Part shown: piece by piece, positions 27,866-35,279 of the stretch
Numbering within the stretch: the stretch's first letter is position 1
Layout: each line of letters begins with the position of its first letter
DNA from: WJJR01 sp964440935
GTDB taxonomy: Bacteria; Zixibacteria; MSB-5A5; WJJR01
Assembly (NCBI GenBank): GCA_964440935.1
Contig: CAYTTY010000003.1
Location: 1-64,000, forward strand
DNA length: 64,000 nt
Reading direction: 5' to 3'
The notes under the pieces: model-generated
Told to the model about the DNA's origin: nothing
What the model saw: only the letters and a program-made list of their open reading frames with translations
The model's database searches: none
Translations under genes and position numbers: made by a program

Positions 27866-28573
27866 ATGCCCCCAACCCCCGATGATATCCGCGCGAACGT
27901 CGCTCGATTCACCGACGAGTTGCACACGGAGTGCGCCCGGCTGAATCGGCCGCCTGACGACATTACCATTGTCGCGGTGACGAAGACTTTTCCAGCCGAA
28001 GTGGTAAGCGCCGCTGCAGAAGCGGGGCTGACGATCTTCGGAGAAAACCGTGTGCAGGAGACCAAGGCCAAGATCGGACAAGTACAAGCATCGTCACTGA
28101 TTTCGTGGCATCTGATCGGCCACTTCCAGACGAACAAAGCCAAAGATGCGGTGGCGTTGTTCGATCTGATTCACTCAGTGGATCGTCCCGACGCGGCCGA
28201 CGCGTTAAACCATCGCGCCGAGTTGGACAGCAAGAGTCAGGACATTCTGATTCAGGTCAACACGACCGCCGAAGCACAGAAGTCGGGATGCCATCCGGAC
28301 GCTTTGGACGACCTTGTCGATTCCGTAACCCGATTGCCCCATCTGCGTTTGCAGGGCCTGATGACGATCGGTCCGTTTGTCGACGATCCCAAGCCAATCG
28401 CCGGTGCATTTCAGCTTCTGCGGGGGCACTTCGAGCGGCTGGCCGATCGGGACCTGGGCACCGGCGTGATGCGGCATTGTTCGATGGGGATGACCGACGA
28501 TTGGCGGATCGCACTGGCCGAGGGGGCGACCATGCTGCGCATCGGCCGCGCCCTGTTTGGCGAACGCACTTGA
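27866..28573 (+). CDS. PLP homeostasis protein, YggS/PLPBP family
   Basis: The 235-residue single-domain protein binds pyridoxal phosphate and helps balance B6 vitamers and amino acid pools. The PLP lysine is Lys40 in VAVTKTFPAE. Other family motifs are GENRVQETKAKI, WHLIGHFQTNKAKDA, HSVDRPDAA, LQGLMTIGPF and the phosphate-binding HCSMGMTDDWRIALAEGATMLRIGRALFG. The ribosome site is weak and a palindromic repeat sits directly upstream. The divIVA-like gene follows after 83 bp, an arrangement also seen in other bacteria. Confidence 0.94.
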   Translation: MPPTPDDIRANVARFTDELHTECARLNRPPDDITIVAVTKTFPAEVVSAAAEAGLTIFGENRVQETKAKIGQVQASSLISWHLIGHFQTNKAKDAVALFDLIHSVDRPDAADALNHRAELDSKSQDILIQVNTTAEAQKSGCHPDALDDLVDSVTRLPHLRLQGLMTIGPFVDDPKPIAGAFQLLRGHFERLADRDLGTGVMRHCSMGMTDDWRIALAEGATMLRIGRALFGERT

Positions 28574-28606
28574 GTTGGTCCTCGGCAACTTTCGCCGAAA
28601 CGCCCG

Positions 28607-28612
28607 TATAAT
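28607..28612 (+). promoter_or_regulatory. Possible -10 box upstream of divIVA-like gene
   Basis: A perfect TATAAT lies 45 bp before the divIVA-like start, in the gap after yggS. No good -35 hexamer is seen at the right spacing, so the call rests on the -10 alone. Confidence 0.3.
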
Positions 28613-28656
28613 ATCCGTAGCCGACTGACCGTCCATCTGGCGCCAAGGAGCCGTCC

Positions 28657-29190
28657 ATGAGCCGTGCCTATACGATTCGTCCCGATGATATCCGTGCGCA
28701 GGAATTCCGTACCCGCATGCGTGGCTACGATCCCGCCCAGGTGCGCTCGTACCTCGAGGAACTCGCCGACCAGGTTCAGCATATGCATGTTCAGATGCGG
28801 GATCTCCGCAACCGGCTCAGTGATGCGCAGCAGCAGTTGGAATCATCCTCGGGTGGTGAAACGACAAATGTATCGATCCCAACGCAGCAAGTGAGCGAGG
28901 AGTACCATCAGGCGGCCAGGGCTGGTGCGGAGGATGTGCTGGCCAAGGCACAGAAGGAGGCGGATTCGCTTGTTGCAGAGGCCCAGGCCGAGGTCGACGA
29001 ACTCCGCAAGGAAGTGGCCGATCTCAATGCGATGCGTGAGCGGATCATCTCCCAGATCCAGACCCTGCTCCATTCGCAGTTGGAACATTTGGATCACCTG
29101 CGCCAAAGCCAGCAGGATAGCGACGATCAGAACGCTCCCGAGGCGCCGCCGACACTGGCCAATCTCGACGATACCACGCCCCCCGTGTGA
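28657..29190 (+). CDS. DivIVA-domain protein
   Basis: The 177-residue protein starts with the DivIVA N-terminal module: YTIRPDDIRAQEFRTRMRGYDPAQVRSYLEELADQV, where Arg/Gly-rich turns bind curved membrane. A long coiled coil follows, with a linker near residues 60-75 and heptad-like runs to about residue 155, then an acidic Asn/Pro-rich tail. DivIVA proteins mark poles or septa and recruit division or envelope factors; in Gram-negative lineages their role is less clear. The gene sits between yggS and punA, with a good AAGGAG site. Confidence 0.92.
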   Translation: MSRAYTIRPDDIRAQEFRTRMRGYDPAQVRSYLEELADQVQHMHVQMRDLRNRLSDAQQQLESSSGGETTNVSIPTQQVSEEYHQAARAGAEDVLAKAQKEADSLVAEAQAEVDELRKEVADLNAMRERIISQIQTLLHSQLEHLDHLRQSQQDSDDQNAPEAPPTLANLDDTTPPV

Positions 29191-29306
29191 TCATCGAAGC
29201 AAGACCTGTCTTGAATTTTGCCCCCAAGTGTCCATATTCGCAGAATCCGGCAGATGCCGGCGCTATGGGATGAAGTATCGGTGCACCTTCATAACCGGAG
29301 ACTGAC

Positions 29307-30131
29307 ATGTCCGACCGTTCAAGAGAGATTTCCGAAGCCACCGCCGCCGTACGCGCGCAAACCGACGCCGAACCGACCATCGGGATCATTCTCGGGACCG
29401 GGCTGGGGAAACTCGGCGACGGGATCGACGTCAAGCAGACCATCAGCTACGAGACCATCCAGCATTTCCCGCAGTCGACGGTCGAGACACATGCGGGACG
29501 GTTCCTCTTTGGTGAGCTGGAAGGCAAGTCTGTCGTGGCGATGCAGGGACGGTTCCATTTTTACGAAGGGTATACGATGCATCAGATCACGCTACCGGTG
29601 CGTGTGATGCACAACCTGGGGATCAAGACGCTGATTGTCTCCAACGCCTGCGGGGGGATGAACCCGCAGTTTGTCGCCGGCGATATCATGGCGATCACCG
29701 ATCACATCAATCTGCTCGGCACGAATCCTCTGGTTGGTCGCAACCTCGACGAGTTCGGCCCGCGCTTCCCCGATATGTGCAATGTCTATGATCGCGACTT
29801 GATCGGTCTCGCCGAACAATGTGCACTCGATCTCAAAGTCCCATTGCAGAAGGGTGTCTATGCCGCTGTTCCCGGTCCCAATCTGGAGACCGCGGCCGAG
29901 TATCGCTATCTGCGCATCATCGGTGCCGATGTCGTCGGCATGTCGACCGTACCGGAGGTGATTGTCGCACGCCATCAGGGCACCCGTGTGGCCGGCTTCT
30001 CGATTGTCACCGACATGGGATTGCCCGATGCGCTCGAACCGGCCAATATCGAAGAGATCATCAGGATTGCTGGTGGGGCGGAGCCGGTGCTGTCGAAGCT
30101 GATCGGGGAGATGGTGGCGCGGATCAAGTGA
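29307..30131 (+). CDS. punA: Purine nucleoside phosphorylase, type I
   Basis: The 274-residue enzyme cleaves purine nucleosides with phosphate to base and ribose-1-phosphate. It matches the trimeric PNP family: IILGTGLGKLGDGI, QSTVETHAGRFLFGELEGKSVVAMQGRFHFYEGY, SNACGGMNPQFVAGDIMAITDHINLLGTNPLVG, GVYAAVPGPNLETAAEYR and the base-site GADVVGMSTVPEVIVARHQGTRVAGFSIVTDMG. Trimeric PNPs usually prefer 6-oxopurines. GGAG lies before the ATG. It is the third of the yggS-divIVA-punA run. Confidence 0.95.
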   Translation: MSDRSREISEATAAVRAQTDAEPTIGIILGTGLGKLGDGIDVKQTISYETIQHFPQSTVETHAGRFLFGELEGKSVVAMQGRFHFYEGYTMHQITLPVRVMHNLGIKTLIVSNACGGMNPQFVAGDIMAITDHINLLGTNPLVGRNLDEFGPRFPDMCNVYDRDLIGLAEQCALDLKVPLQKGVYAAVPGPNLETAAEYRYLRIIGADVVGMSTVPEVIVARHQGTRVAGFSIVTDMGLPDALEPANIEEIIRIAGGAEPVLSKLIGEMVARIK

Positions 30132-30143
30132 AGACAGCTGCAT

Positions 30144-31055
30144 TCATCCATCTTCAGGATCAGGTTCTGGGGCATTAGAGACTTCTTTGGATAACCCGTA
30201 CTCTTGTGACAAGGAGTGCTTCTTAGAAAGTATGGGTTGGACAATTTCAGTATAGAGCCTTACACCGTGAGGATTTCCAAAGACATGTGCTATGTCCCAA
30301 AGAAGCCAACACAAGTACTTTGTACCCATGGTGACAGCCTGTGGAATGTAACTGTCGGAAGGCCCGAGCGTAAAGACAGTTGCTGATTTTGTTTCGACTG
30401 TTATTGCCCCGATGTTTGAGCCTGTCCCGTGCGAGAATTCGCAGAGTGGTCGATACTCAGCATTGTATACTCGTTTTAGGTCTTCTTGGACTCCCGCAGT
30501 ACTTCGATTCTTTTCGACTTCTTGGATTACGTCCCAATATGACACCAATCTATTGGATATTGTCTCTAATGTCTTAAAACCATTGTTTCTACTCTCCGAC
30601 CAAGTGCTTACATTATCAATTAACTCGTTGACCATCTTCGAATAAGTGTCATCCGAGTTGGGATCAAAGTGTAAAGAATTGGGGTTCTCACCACAGTACT
30701 TCCATACTCTCTGATCTTGAACTACTGATGAGATGGCGGGAAGAGCGTTAAACAGGGGCGCACGCAGTTGTGGCTTCAACCTTATCCACTTTGCAAGGAA
30801 GTAACCTTCCAATATCTTTCGAACAAGCGGAACCGCTTCTGATCCATAGCCACGTTCACATAGGACTCCAATCGCTCGATAGGCTCGCTGGCCAATTGCA
30901 CAGAGTTTCATTAGTGCTTCTCTGTGCTCAGTTGAGCCGTCTTCAGCCTTTATCGCTGAAACTGCATTCTTACACCATTCCGTCAGATCCTCATCGAGTT
31001 TCTGGTGAAGATCGAAAATGTTAGCTAGTTTAGTCCTTCGGCTGTTCGTGGTCAC
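30144..31055 (-). CDS. Unknown protein, DUF5677-like, in AT-rich islet
   Basis: The 303-residue protein is mostly alpha-helical with no signal peptide or clear membrane span. Its layout resembles DUF5677-type proteins: REALMKLCAIGQRAYRAIGVLCERGYGSEAVPLVRKILEGYFLAKWI, then NRLVSYWDVI and a C-terminal LCEFSHGTGSNIGA. The function is unknown. Base composition and codon use are clearly more AT-rich than in neighbouring genes, and it lies against the end of punA on the opposite strand, so recent acquisition is plausible. The start is GTG 31055 with AAGGA upstream. Confidence 0.65.
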   Translation of the reverse strand: MTTNSRRTKLANIFDLHQKLDEDLTEWCKNAVSAIKAEDGSTEHREALMKLCAIGQRAYRAIGVLCERGYGSEAVPLVRKILEGYFLAKWIRLKPQLRAPLFNALPAISSVVQDQRVWKYCGENPNSLHFDPNSDDTYSKMVNELIDNVSTWSESRNNGFKTLETISNRLVSYWDVIQEVEKNRSTAGVQEDLKRVYNAEYRPLCEFSHGTGSNIGAITVETKSATVFTLGPSDSYIPQAVTMGTKYLCWLLWDIAHVFGNPHGVRLYTEIVQPILSKKHSLSQEYGLSKEVSNAPEPDPEDG

Positions 31056-31128
31056 TTCGAGGTCCTTATATATTGGTTCTATTGGTCATCGATCGATTAA
31101 TCAAACTTCCCCTATATATACGAATACC

Positions 31129-31152
31129 GGCCCTGCGCACACACACAGGGCC
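31129..31152 (-). terminator. Hairpin between two minus-strand genes
   Basis: GGCCCTG pairs with CAGGGCC around a ten-base CA-repeat loop, 29 bp beyond the stop of the Cys/His-rich gene. There is no T-run directly behind it, so it is only terminator-like. Confidence 0.45.
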
Positions 31153-31180
31153 TGTGTTTCCTGCGAACGAGCGTCATCGA

Positions 31181-31711
31181 CTAGTGGTCGTGGCCCTCGT
31201 GGCCTTGCTGCATCATCTTCATCGCTGCTTCGGTCAATAGGGCGTTGGTCTCCTTGGCCATGGCGGCATACGCATGCAGTGCTTTGGTGCCCTCTTCGGA
31301 GGTGGCTTCAGCGACCGTTACGCTTCCCATCGATGTCGGGTAGGTCTTTACCGTCACATCCTCGCGTGCCGTCACCGTGCGCATGCCGATGCAGAATGGG
31401 CAGAGTTTCTCTTTGGCTTCCTCATCGCTCATCTTCATCGCGGCTCCGCGGGTCGCTTCACACTTCTTCTCGCACTCACGGTACGCCGGCACGACCGACT
31501 CATCGGCCATCATGAAAGTGGAAATGAACCCGTTATCGGTCTCAATCATGTCAAAGCGGATGTTCGGTCCCGGTTGCGGGTACTCGTTCATCGGTTTGCA
31601 GGCTTCGCAATTCATCATCTTCTCCATCGCCTGCTCGGGAGTCATGTTGCCGGCTATGGCCACGGCACCCACGATCGCGATGGCCAGCACCGCCAATCCG
31701 ATTGTTCTCAT
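31181..31711 (-). CDS. Exported Cys- and His-rich protein of unknown function
   Basis: The 176-residue protein has a clear signal peptide (MRTIGLAVLAIAIVGAVAIA). The mature part contains Cys pairs in MNCEACKPM, ECEKKCE and LCPFCIGM, many Met residues, and a His-rich end (QQGHEGHDH). These features fit a periplasmic metal-binding or redox role, which I infer rather than recognise. The start at ATG 31711 has AGGAGG upstream; a longer reading to 31774 is unlikely. A palindrome-like site at 31776-31797 resembles one before the 57-kb cluster, suggesting joint regulation. Confidence 0.7.
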   Translation of the reverse strand: MRTIGLAVLAIAIVGAVAIAGNMTPEQAMEKMMNCEACKPMNEYPQPGPNIRFDMIETDNGFISTFMMADESVVPAYRECEKKCEATRGAAMKMSDEEAKEKLCPFCIGMRTVTAREDVTVKTYPTSMGSVTVAEATSEEGTKALHAYAAMAKETNALLTEAAMKMMQQGHEGHDH

Positions 31712-31775
31712 CAGCGTCCTCCTGTGACGGTCTTTGCTTGTGTGTGATCGCCCCGATCGGGCTATAGTCTTCAAC

Positions 31776-31797
31776 GTTGCTCAATTAATCAATGAAC
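31776..31797 (-). promoter_or_regulatory. Putative operator, shared motif copy 1
   Basis: Read on the minus strand the site is GTTCATTGATTAATTGAGCAA followed by C. It matches the site at 56961-56984 in the same orientation with two small gaps and few mismatches. It lies 65-86 bp before the Cys/His-rich gene start. Which regulator binds is unknown. Confidence 0.4.
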
Positions 31798-31916
31798 TGC
31801 CCTTCTGACATGCAGCGGGAAGTCTGTCACCAGACCGCGTAGGCCGGGCCGCTCGCACCCAGTGGGGATTTAGCTCTATTAAAATTACACAGGCTAAGTC
31901 TCTGGAGCACTGAGAA

Positions 31917-31927
31917 ATGAGTCTCAT
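31917..31927. promoter_or_regulatory. Palindrome ATGAGTCTCAT upstream of DtxR-type gene
   Basis: A perfect 11-bp palindrome sits 101 bp before the regulator start. It could be an autoregulatory operator for the DtxR-type protein, but it does not match a known box and may be chance. Confidence 0.3.
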
Positions 31928-31959
31928 AACTTCGGTTTTTGCAATCATAAGGGAGAAAC

Positions 31960-31989
31960 ATGACTACAATTCTTTTCAATGTGTCGTAA
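31960..31989 (+). other. Possible leader peptide frame
   Basis: A frame encoding MTTILFNVS has a good GGGAG site five bases before its ATG and ends 38 bp before the regulator's GTG start. It could be a short upstream frame affecting expression of the regulator. It is too short to judge on its own. Confidence 0.25.
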
Positions 31990-32027
31990 ACTGATTGAAA
32001 GATTTAGGCGCATAAAAGAGAGGTTAA

Positions 32028-32735
32028 GTGGAGATAAAACTTACCGATACGCTCCGCGACTATGTGACGGCCATCCACAAGCTTGAGCGTCGCACCGACT
32101 GGGCGCAGACGCGTCAAATTGCCGAGCGGCTGGGTGTCACTGACGCCGCCGTGACTCAGGCAATTGGACGGCTCGCCGAGATGCAGTATGTCCGTCATCG
32201 CAAATACAAAGGTGTCCAACTGGCCCCCAAGGGCCGCCGAATCGCGATCGAGATGATCCGTCACCACCGGCTGCTCGAGACGTTCCTCTACGAAATTCTC
32301 AAGATGCCCTGGGACATGATCCACGATGAGGCCGAAAAGCTGCAGGCGTACATTTCTCCCGAATTCGAGCGCCGCATCGATGCGTTGCTGGGGCATCCAC
32401 GTTTCGATCCGCATGGGACGCCGATTCCCGGCCCGGACGGGGAGATGGAGCCGGTCAGCTACCAGCCGTTGCTGGAGGTCGCGGAGGTGGGTCAACAGTT
32501 CATTCTCCAGCGTGTGTCGGATCGTGATCCGAAGCTCCTGCGGTACCTGGAAGATCTAAAGCTGACCTTGGGTACCGAACTTGAGGTGGTGGAAATTCAT
32601 CCGTTCGATGGGCCGATTATTGTTTCCGCCAACGGACAGCGCCATGTGCTCGGACGGCAACTGGCGCGGCGCATCTTTGTCATACCGGTGACGTCCGATA
32701 CACCCACTCCTGCATCGAGGAATGACAAGTCATGA
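32028..32735 (+). CDS. DtxR/MntR-family metal-dependent regulator
   Basis: The 235-residue repressor-like protein has an N-terminal winged helix (RQIAERLGVTDAAVTQAIGRLAEMQYVRH), a metal-binding and dimer domain (HHRLLETFLYEILKMPWDMIHDEAEKL) and a FeoA/SH3-like C-terminal domain ending HPFDGPIIVSANGQRHVLG. The ancillary-site residues of DtxR look kept (His80, Glu84, His99). At the primary site I align Asp11, Glu103, Gln106 and Ala107, so two usual ligands (Glu and His) are missing. The GTG 32028 start has GAGAGG upstream. Its end overlaps the metal ATPase gene by four bases (ATGA), so the pair is translationally coupled. Confidence 0.92.
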   Translation: MEIKLTDTLRDYVTAIHKLERRTDWAQTRQIAERLGVTDAAVTQAIGRLAEMQYVRHRKYKGVQLAPKGRRIAIEMIRHHRLLETFLYEILKMPWDMIHDEAEKLQAYISPEFERRIDALLGHPRFDPHGTPIPGPDGEMEPVSYQPLLEVAEVGQQFILQRVSDRDPKLLRYLEDLKLTLGTELEVVEIHPFDGPIIVSANGQRHVLGRQLARRIFVIPVTSDTPTPASRNDKS

Positions 32736-35035
32736 GCGTGCAAAAGTCCCCGCCTGTCACCAATACCACGCCGAAGAGCACCGACCCCAAGTGTGTCGAT
32801 CTGCTGCGTGAAGCATTAGACGAACACCGTGGCCTGGCGGGCGCGTCATGGAACCGTCAGAAGAACCAGATTCAACTGTCGTATTCGGCCGATCAGATTT
32901 CCGATAAAGCCGTGCGACGAATCAGCGAAGAACTCAACCGTCGTTTCTCGCGGCGGTACCGGGCCTGCCAGTTCGATCCCGAGCGCGGCACCTGTGAGGG
33001 GTGTTCACGTGCCGCCATGGGTGCTGCACCGGAGAGCCAATTTTCCGTCGACTTCGACAACAACCATATTGTTGTCGAATCACCCAACGCGCCGACATTG
33101 GTCAAGGCCTACAAACAGGAGATTGAAGCCAAACCGCCCCCACCCCCAACAGCACACTGGAAATCGTGGCTGAAACAGCACCATCTGATCATTTGGACGA
33201 CGCTCGCCGGCATATTAATTCTCTCCGGCTGGATCACGGAGTCATCGGGACATGAACTGACGGGTCATATTCTCTACTTGTTGGGTTACTTGTCCGGTGG
33301 CTGGCTGGCAGCGAAAGAGAGTTTCGACGGTCTCCGTGAGTATCGCTTCGACGTCAACCTGTTGATGACTCTGGCGGCGATCGGCGCTGCGATTCTGGGC
33401 CGATGGGTTGAGGGCGCCACCCTCATCTTCCTGTTTTCGCTCTCGAATACGCTCGAACACTATGCCCTCGAGCGCACTAAGAACGCGGTCCGCGCATTGA
33501 TGAATGTGCGCCCATCAGAGGCACGGGTTCAACGCGACGGCGCGCAGATCAAAGTCGCAGTCGACGATCTGCAGGTCGGTGATGTGGTCATCGTCAAACC
33601 GAGTGAGAAGATCCCGGCCGATGGAATCATCACCGACGGACGCGCGACAGTTGACACGTCAACATTCACCGGTGAGTCATTACCGGTCGAACGCGGGCCG
33701 TCGGATGAGGTGCTCACCGGGACAATCAATCAATCCGGGCAGATTACCGTGCGCGTCACCAAGCGCGCGGCCGATACCGCACTGGCGGCCGTGATACACC
33801 GTGTCGAGCAGGCGCAATCGGGTCGCACACCGACACACAGTTTTGTGCGCTGGTTCGGTCAGCGTTACACGATTGGTATTCTGGTCGGCGCCTCTCTGGT
33901 TGCCATCATTCCGCCGCTGGCATTCGGTTTCGATTGGTCGGCGATGTTTTACAAGGCGCTGACACTGCTTGTGGTCGCCTCCCCGTGCGCCTTGATCATC
34001 TCCACACCCGCTGCGGTGTTGTCCGCCATCGGACGGGCGGCGCGTCGTGGTGTACTGTTTAAGAGTGGTGCATCGTTGATCGACCTTGGCAATACCCGCG
34101 CCATGGCATTCGACAAGACCGGTACGCTCACCCAAGGTCGGGCGCAGTTGACCGATGTCGTTCCATTAGACGGCGCCGGCGAACACGATCTCCTCGCGAT
34201 GGCGGCCGCAGTGGAAACCGGATCCACGCACCCGTTTGCCGAAGCGATCATCAATGCCGCACGCGAGCGTTCAATCGACTACGAGCCCGCCGTCGACGCG
34301 GTCACTCATGCGGGACGCGGCGCCGCCGGTGTCTTGGCCGACAAACGCCGCGTCGTTGTGGGTAATCGGAGCCTATTTAAGCGAGAGAATGTCACCGTCG
34401 ACGCGCTGGCGGAAGAGACCATGGCATCGTTTGAAGCCGAGGGCAAGACGGCGGTGTTGGTGGGTGTTGATCGTGTGCTTGGCGTGCTGGCGATCACCGA
34501 TCCACCGCGCGCCGCCGCGGCTGATGCGGTTGCCGCCATTCATCGACACGGTGTCAAATCAGTGTCGATGCTGACCGGTGATCACGAGCGGGTAGCGCAC
34601 GCGATGGCCGAACAGTTGGGCATCGATACGGTCAAAGCCGAGTTACTGCCGGATCAGAAGGCCGATGCAGTCGATGATCTCATGCGCACACACAAATCGG
34701 TCGCTACGGTGGGTGATGGCATCAATGATGCACCCGCCTTGGCGTCGTCCACTGTCGGAATTGCGATGGGCGGTGCTGGGACTGATGTCGTTTTAGAAAC
34801 GGCCGATGTCGTGCTAATGTCCGATGATTTATCGCGCTTACCGTTCGCCCTTCAGTTGGCGAAACGCACCAACCGGATCATCAAACAGAACCTGACATTC
34901 GCACTCACTGTCATCGCTCTGCTATTGATTGGAACATTCCTCGGCAAAATCCGACTACCGGTAGGCGTAGTGGGTCATGAAGGATCGACGTTGTTGGTGG
35001 TATTGAACAGTCTGCGGTTGTTGTGGCAGAAATGA
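32732..35035 (+). CDS. P1B-4-type heavy-metal efflux ATPase
   Basis: The 767-residue P-type ATPase has eight or fewer membrane helices, the phosphorylated Asp461 in DKTGTLT, TGES in the actuator domain and the hinge MLTGDHERVAHAMAEQLG with GDGINDAPAL. The membrane motif is Ser417-Pro418-Cys419 rather than CPC, and the last helix has HEGST (749-753) followed by NSLRLL. SPC with HEG[G/S]T is the P1B-4 signature, whose members export Co2+, Fe2+ or Zn2+ (CoaT, CtpD, PfeT). A soluble N-terminal domain of about 145 residues contains CQFDP...CEGC, a likely extra metal site. The coupled DtxR-type gene points to iron or manganese sensing. Confidence 0.93.
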   Translation: MSVQKSPPVTNTTPKSTDPKCVDLLREALDEHRGLAGASWNRQKNQIQLSYSADQISDKAVRRISEELNRRFSRRYRACQFDPERGTCEGCSRAAMGAAPESQFSVDFDNNHIVVESPNAPTLVKAYKQEIEAKPPPPPTAHWKSWLKQHHLIIWTTLAGILILSGWITESSGHELTGHILYLLGYLSGGWLAAKESFDGLREYRFDVNLLMTLAAIGAAILGRWVEGATLIFLFSLSNTLEHYALERTKNAVRALMNVRPSEARVQRDGAQIKVAVDDLQVGDVVIVKPSEKIPADGIITDGRATVDTSTFTGESLPVERGPSDEVLTGTINQSGQITVRVTKRAADTALAAVIHRVEQAQSGRTPTHSFVRWFGQRYTIGILVGASLVAIIPPLAFGFDWSAMFYKALTLLVVASPCALIISTPAAVLSAIGRAARRGVLFKSGASLIDLGNTRAMAFDKTGTLTQGRAQLTDVVPLDGAGEHDLLAMAAAVETGSTHPFAEAIINAARERSIDYEPAVDAVTHAGRGAAGVLADKRRVVVGNRSLFKRENVTVDALAEETMASFEAEGKTAVLVGVDRVLGVLAITDPPRAAAADAVAAIHRHGVKSVSMLTGDHERVAHAMAEQLGIDTVKAELLPDQKADAVDDLMRTHKSVATVGDGINDAPALASSTVGIAMGGAGTDVVLETADVVLMSDDLSRLPFALQLAKRTNRIIKQNLTFALTVIALLLIGTFLGKIRLPVGVVGHEGSTLLVVLNSLRLLWQK

Positions 35036-35171
35036 AAAAGACGGAGCGCCGAGTCCCAGCGGACGGGAATGACAACGAGTTCGATGCTTTCCCGATGACG
35101 TATCCGATTACCGGGCATGCCACTCGCGGTCGCGTGTGACGGGACAGGTGATGCACTGGTGGTGCTCGGGC

Positions 35172-35200
35172 TATCGGACAGGAATTCTGCCAGTCGCTAT
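35172..35200. repeat. Degenerate MITE-like end
   Basis: TATCGGACAGGAATTCTGCC and the following CAGTCGCTAT match the right terminal repeat of the MITE-like family with about four changes, and the AAGAGCC flank is kept. No left partner was found, so this is a decayed or partial copy. Confidence 0.5.
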
Positions 35201-35208
35201 AAGAGCCG

Positions 35209-35264
35209 TGTGCCCCACCCCAATCGGGTCCGGCTTTTGGGACCCGATTGGGGTGGGGTTACAC
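35209..35264. terminator. Long hairpin between convergent genes
   Basis: A perfect 19-bp stem (35213-35231 with 35240-35258) around an eight-base loop is extended by an outer GTGT/ACAC pair. It lies between the convergent ATPase and purA genes and could stop transcripts from both sides, or be a REP-like repeat. There is no long T-run. Confidence 0.55.
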
Positions 35265-35279
35265 GCACCTACTTATTCC

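Larger units (their letters stand above)
31712..32027. other. Divergent control region of Cys/His-rich gene and DtxR-type regulator
   Basis: This 316-bp gap holds the promoters of both flanking genes. Visible elements are the palindrome-like site 31776-31797, the perfect 11-bp palindrome 31917-31927 and a possible nine-codon leader frame at 31960-31989. It is noticeably AT-rich in its right half. Confidence 0.5.
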
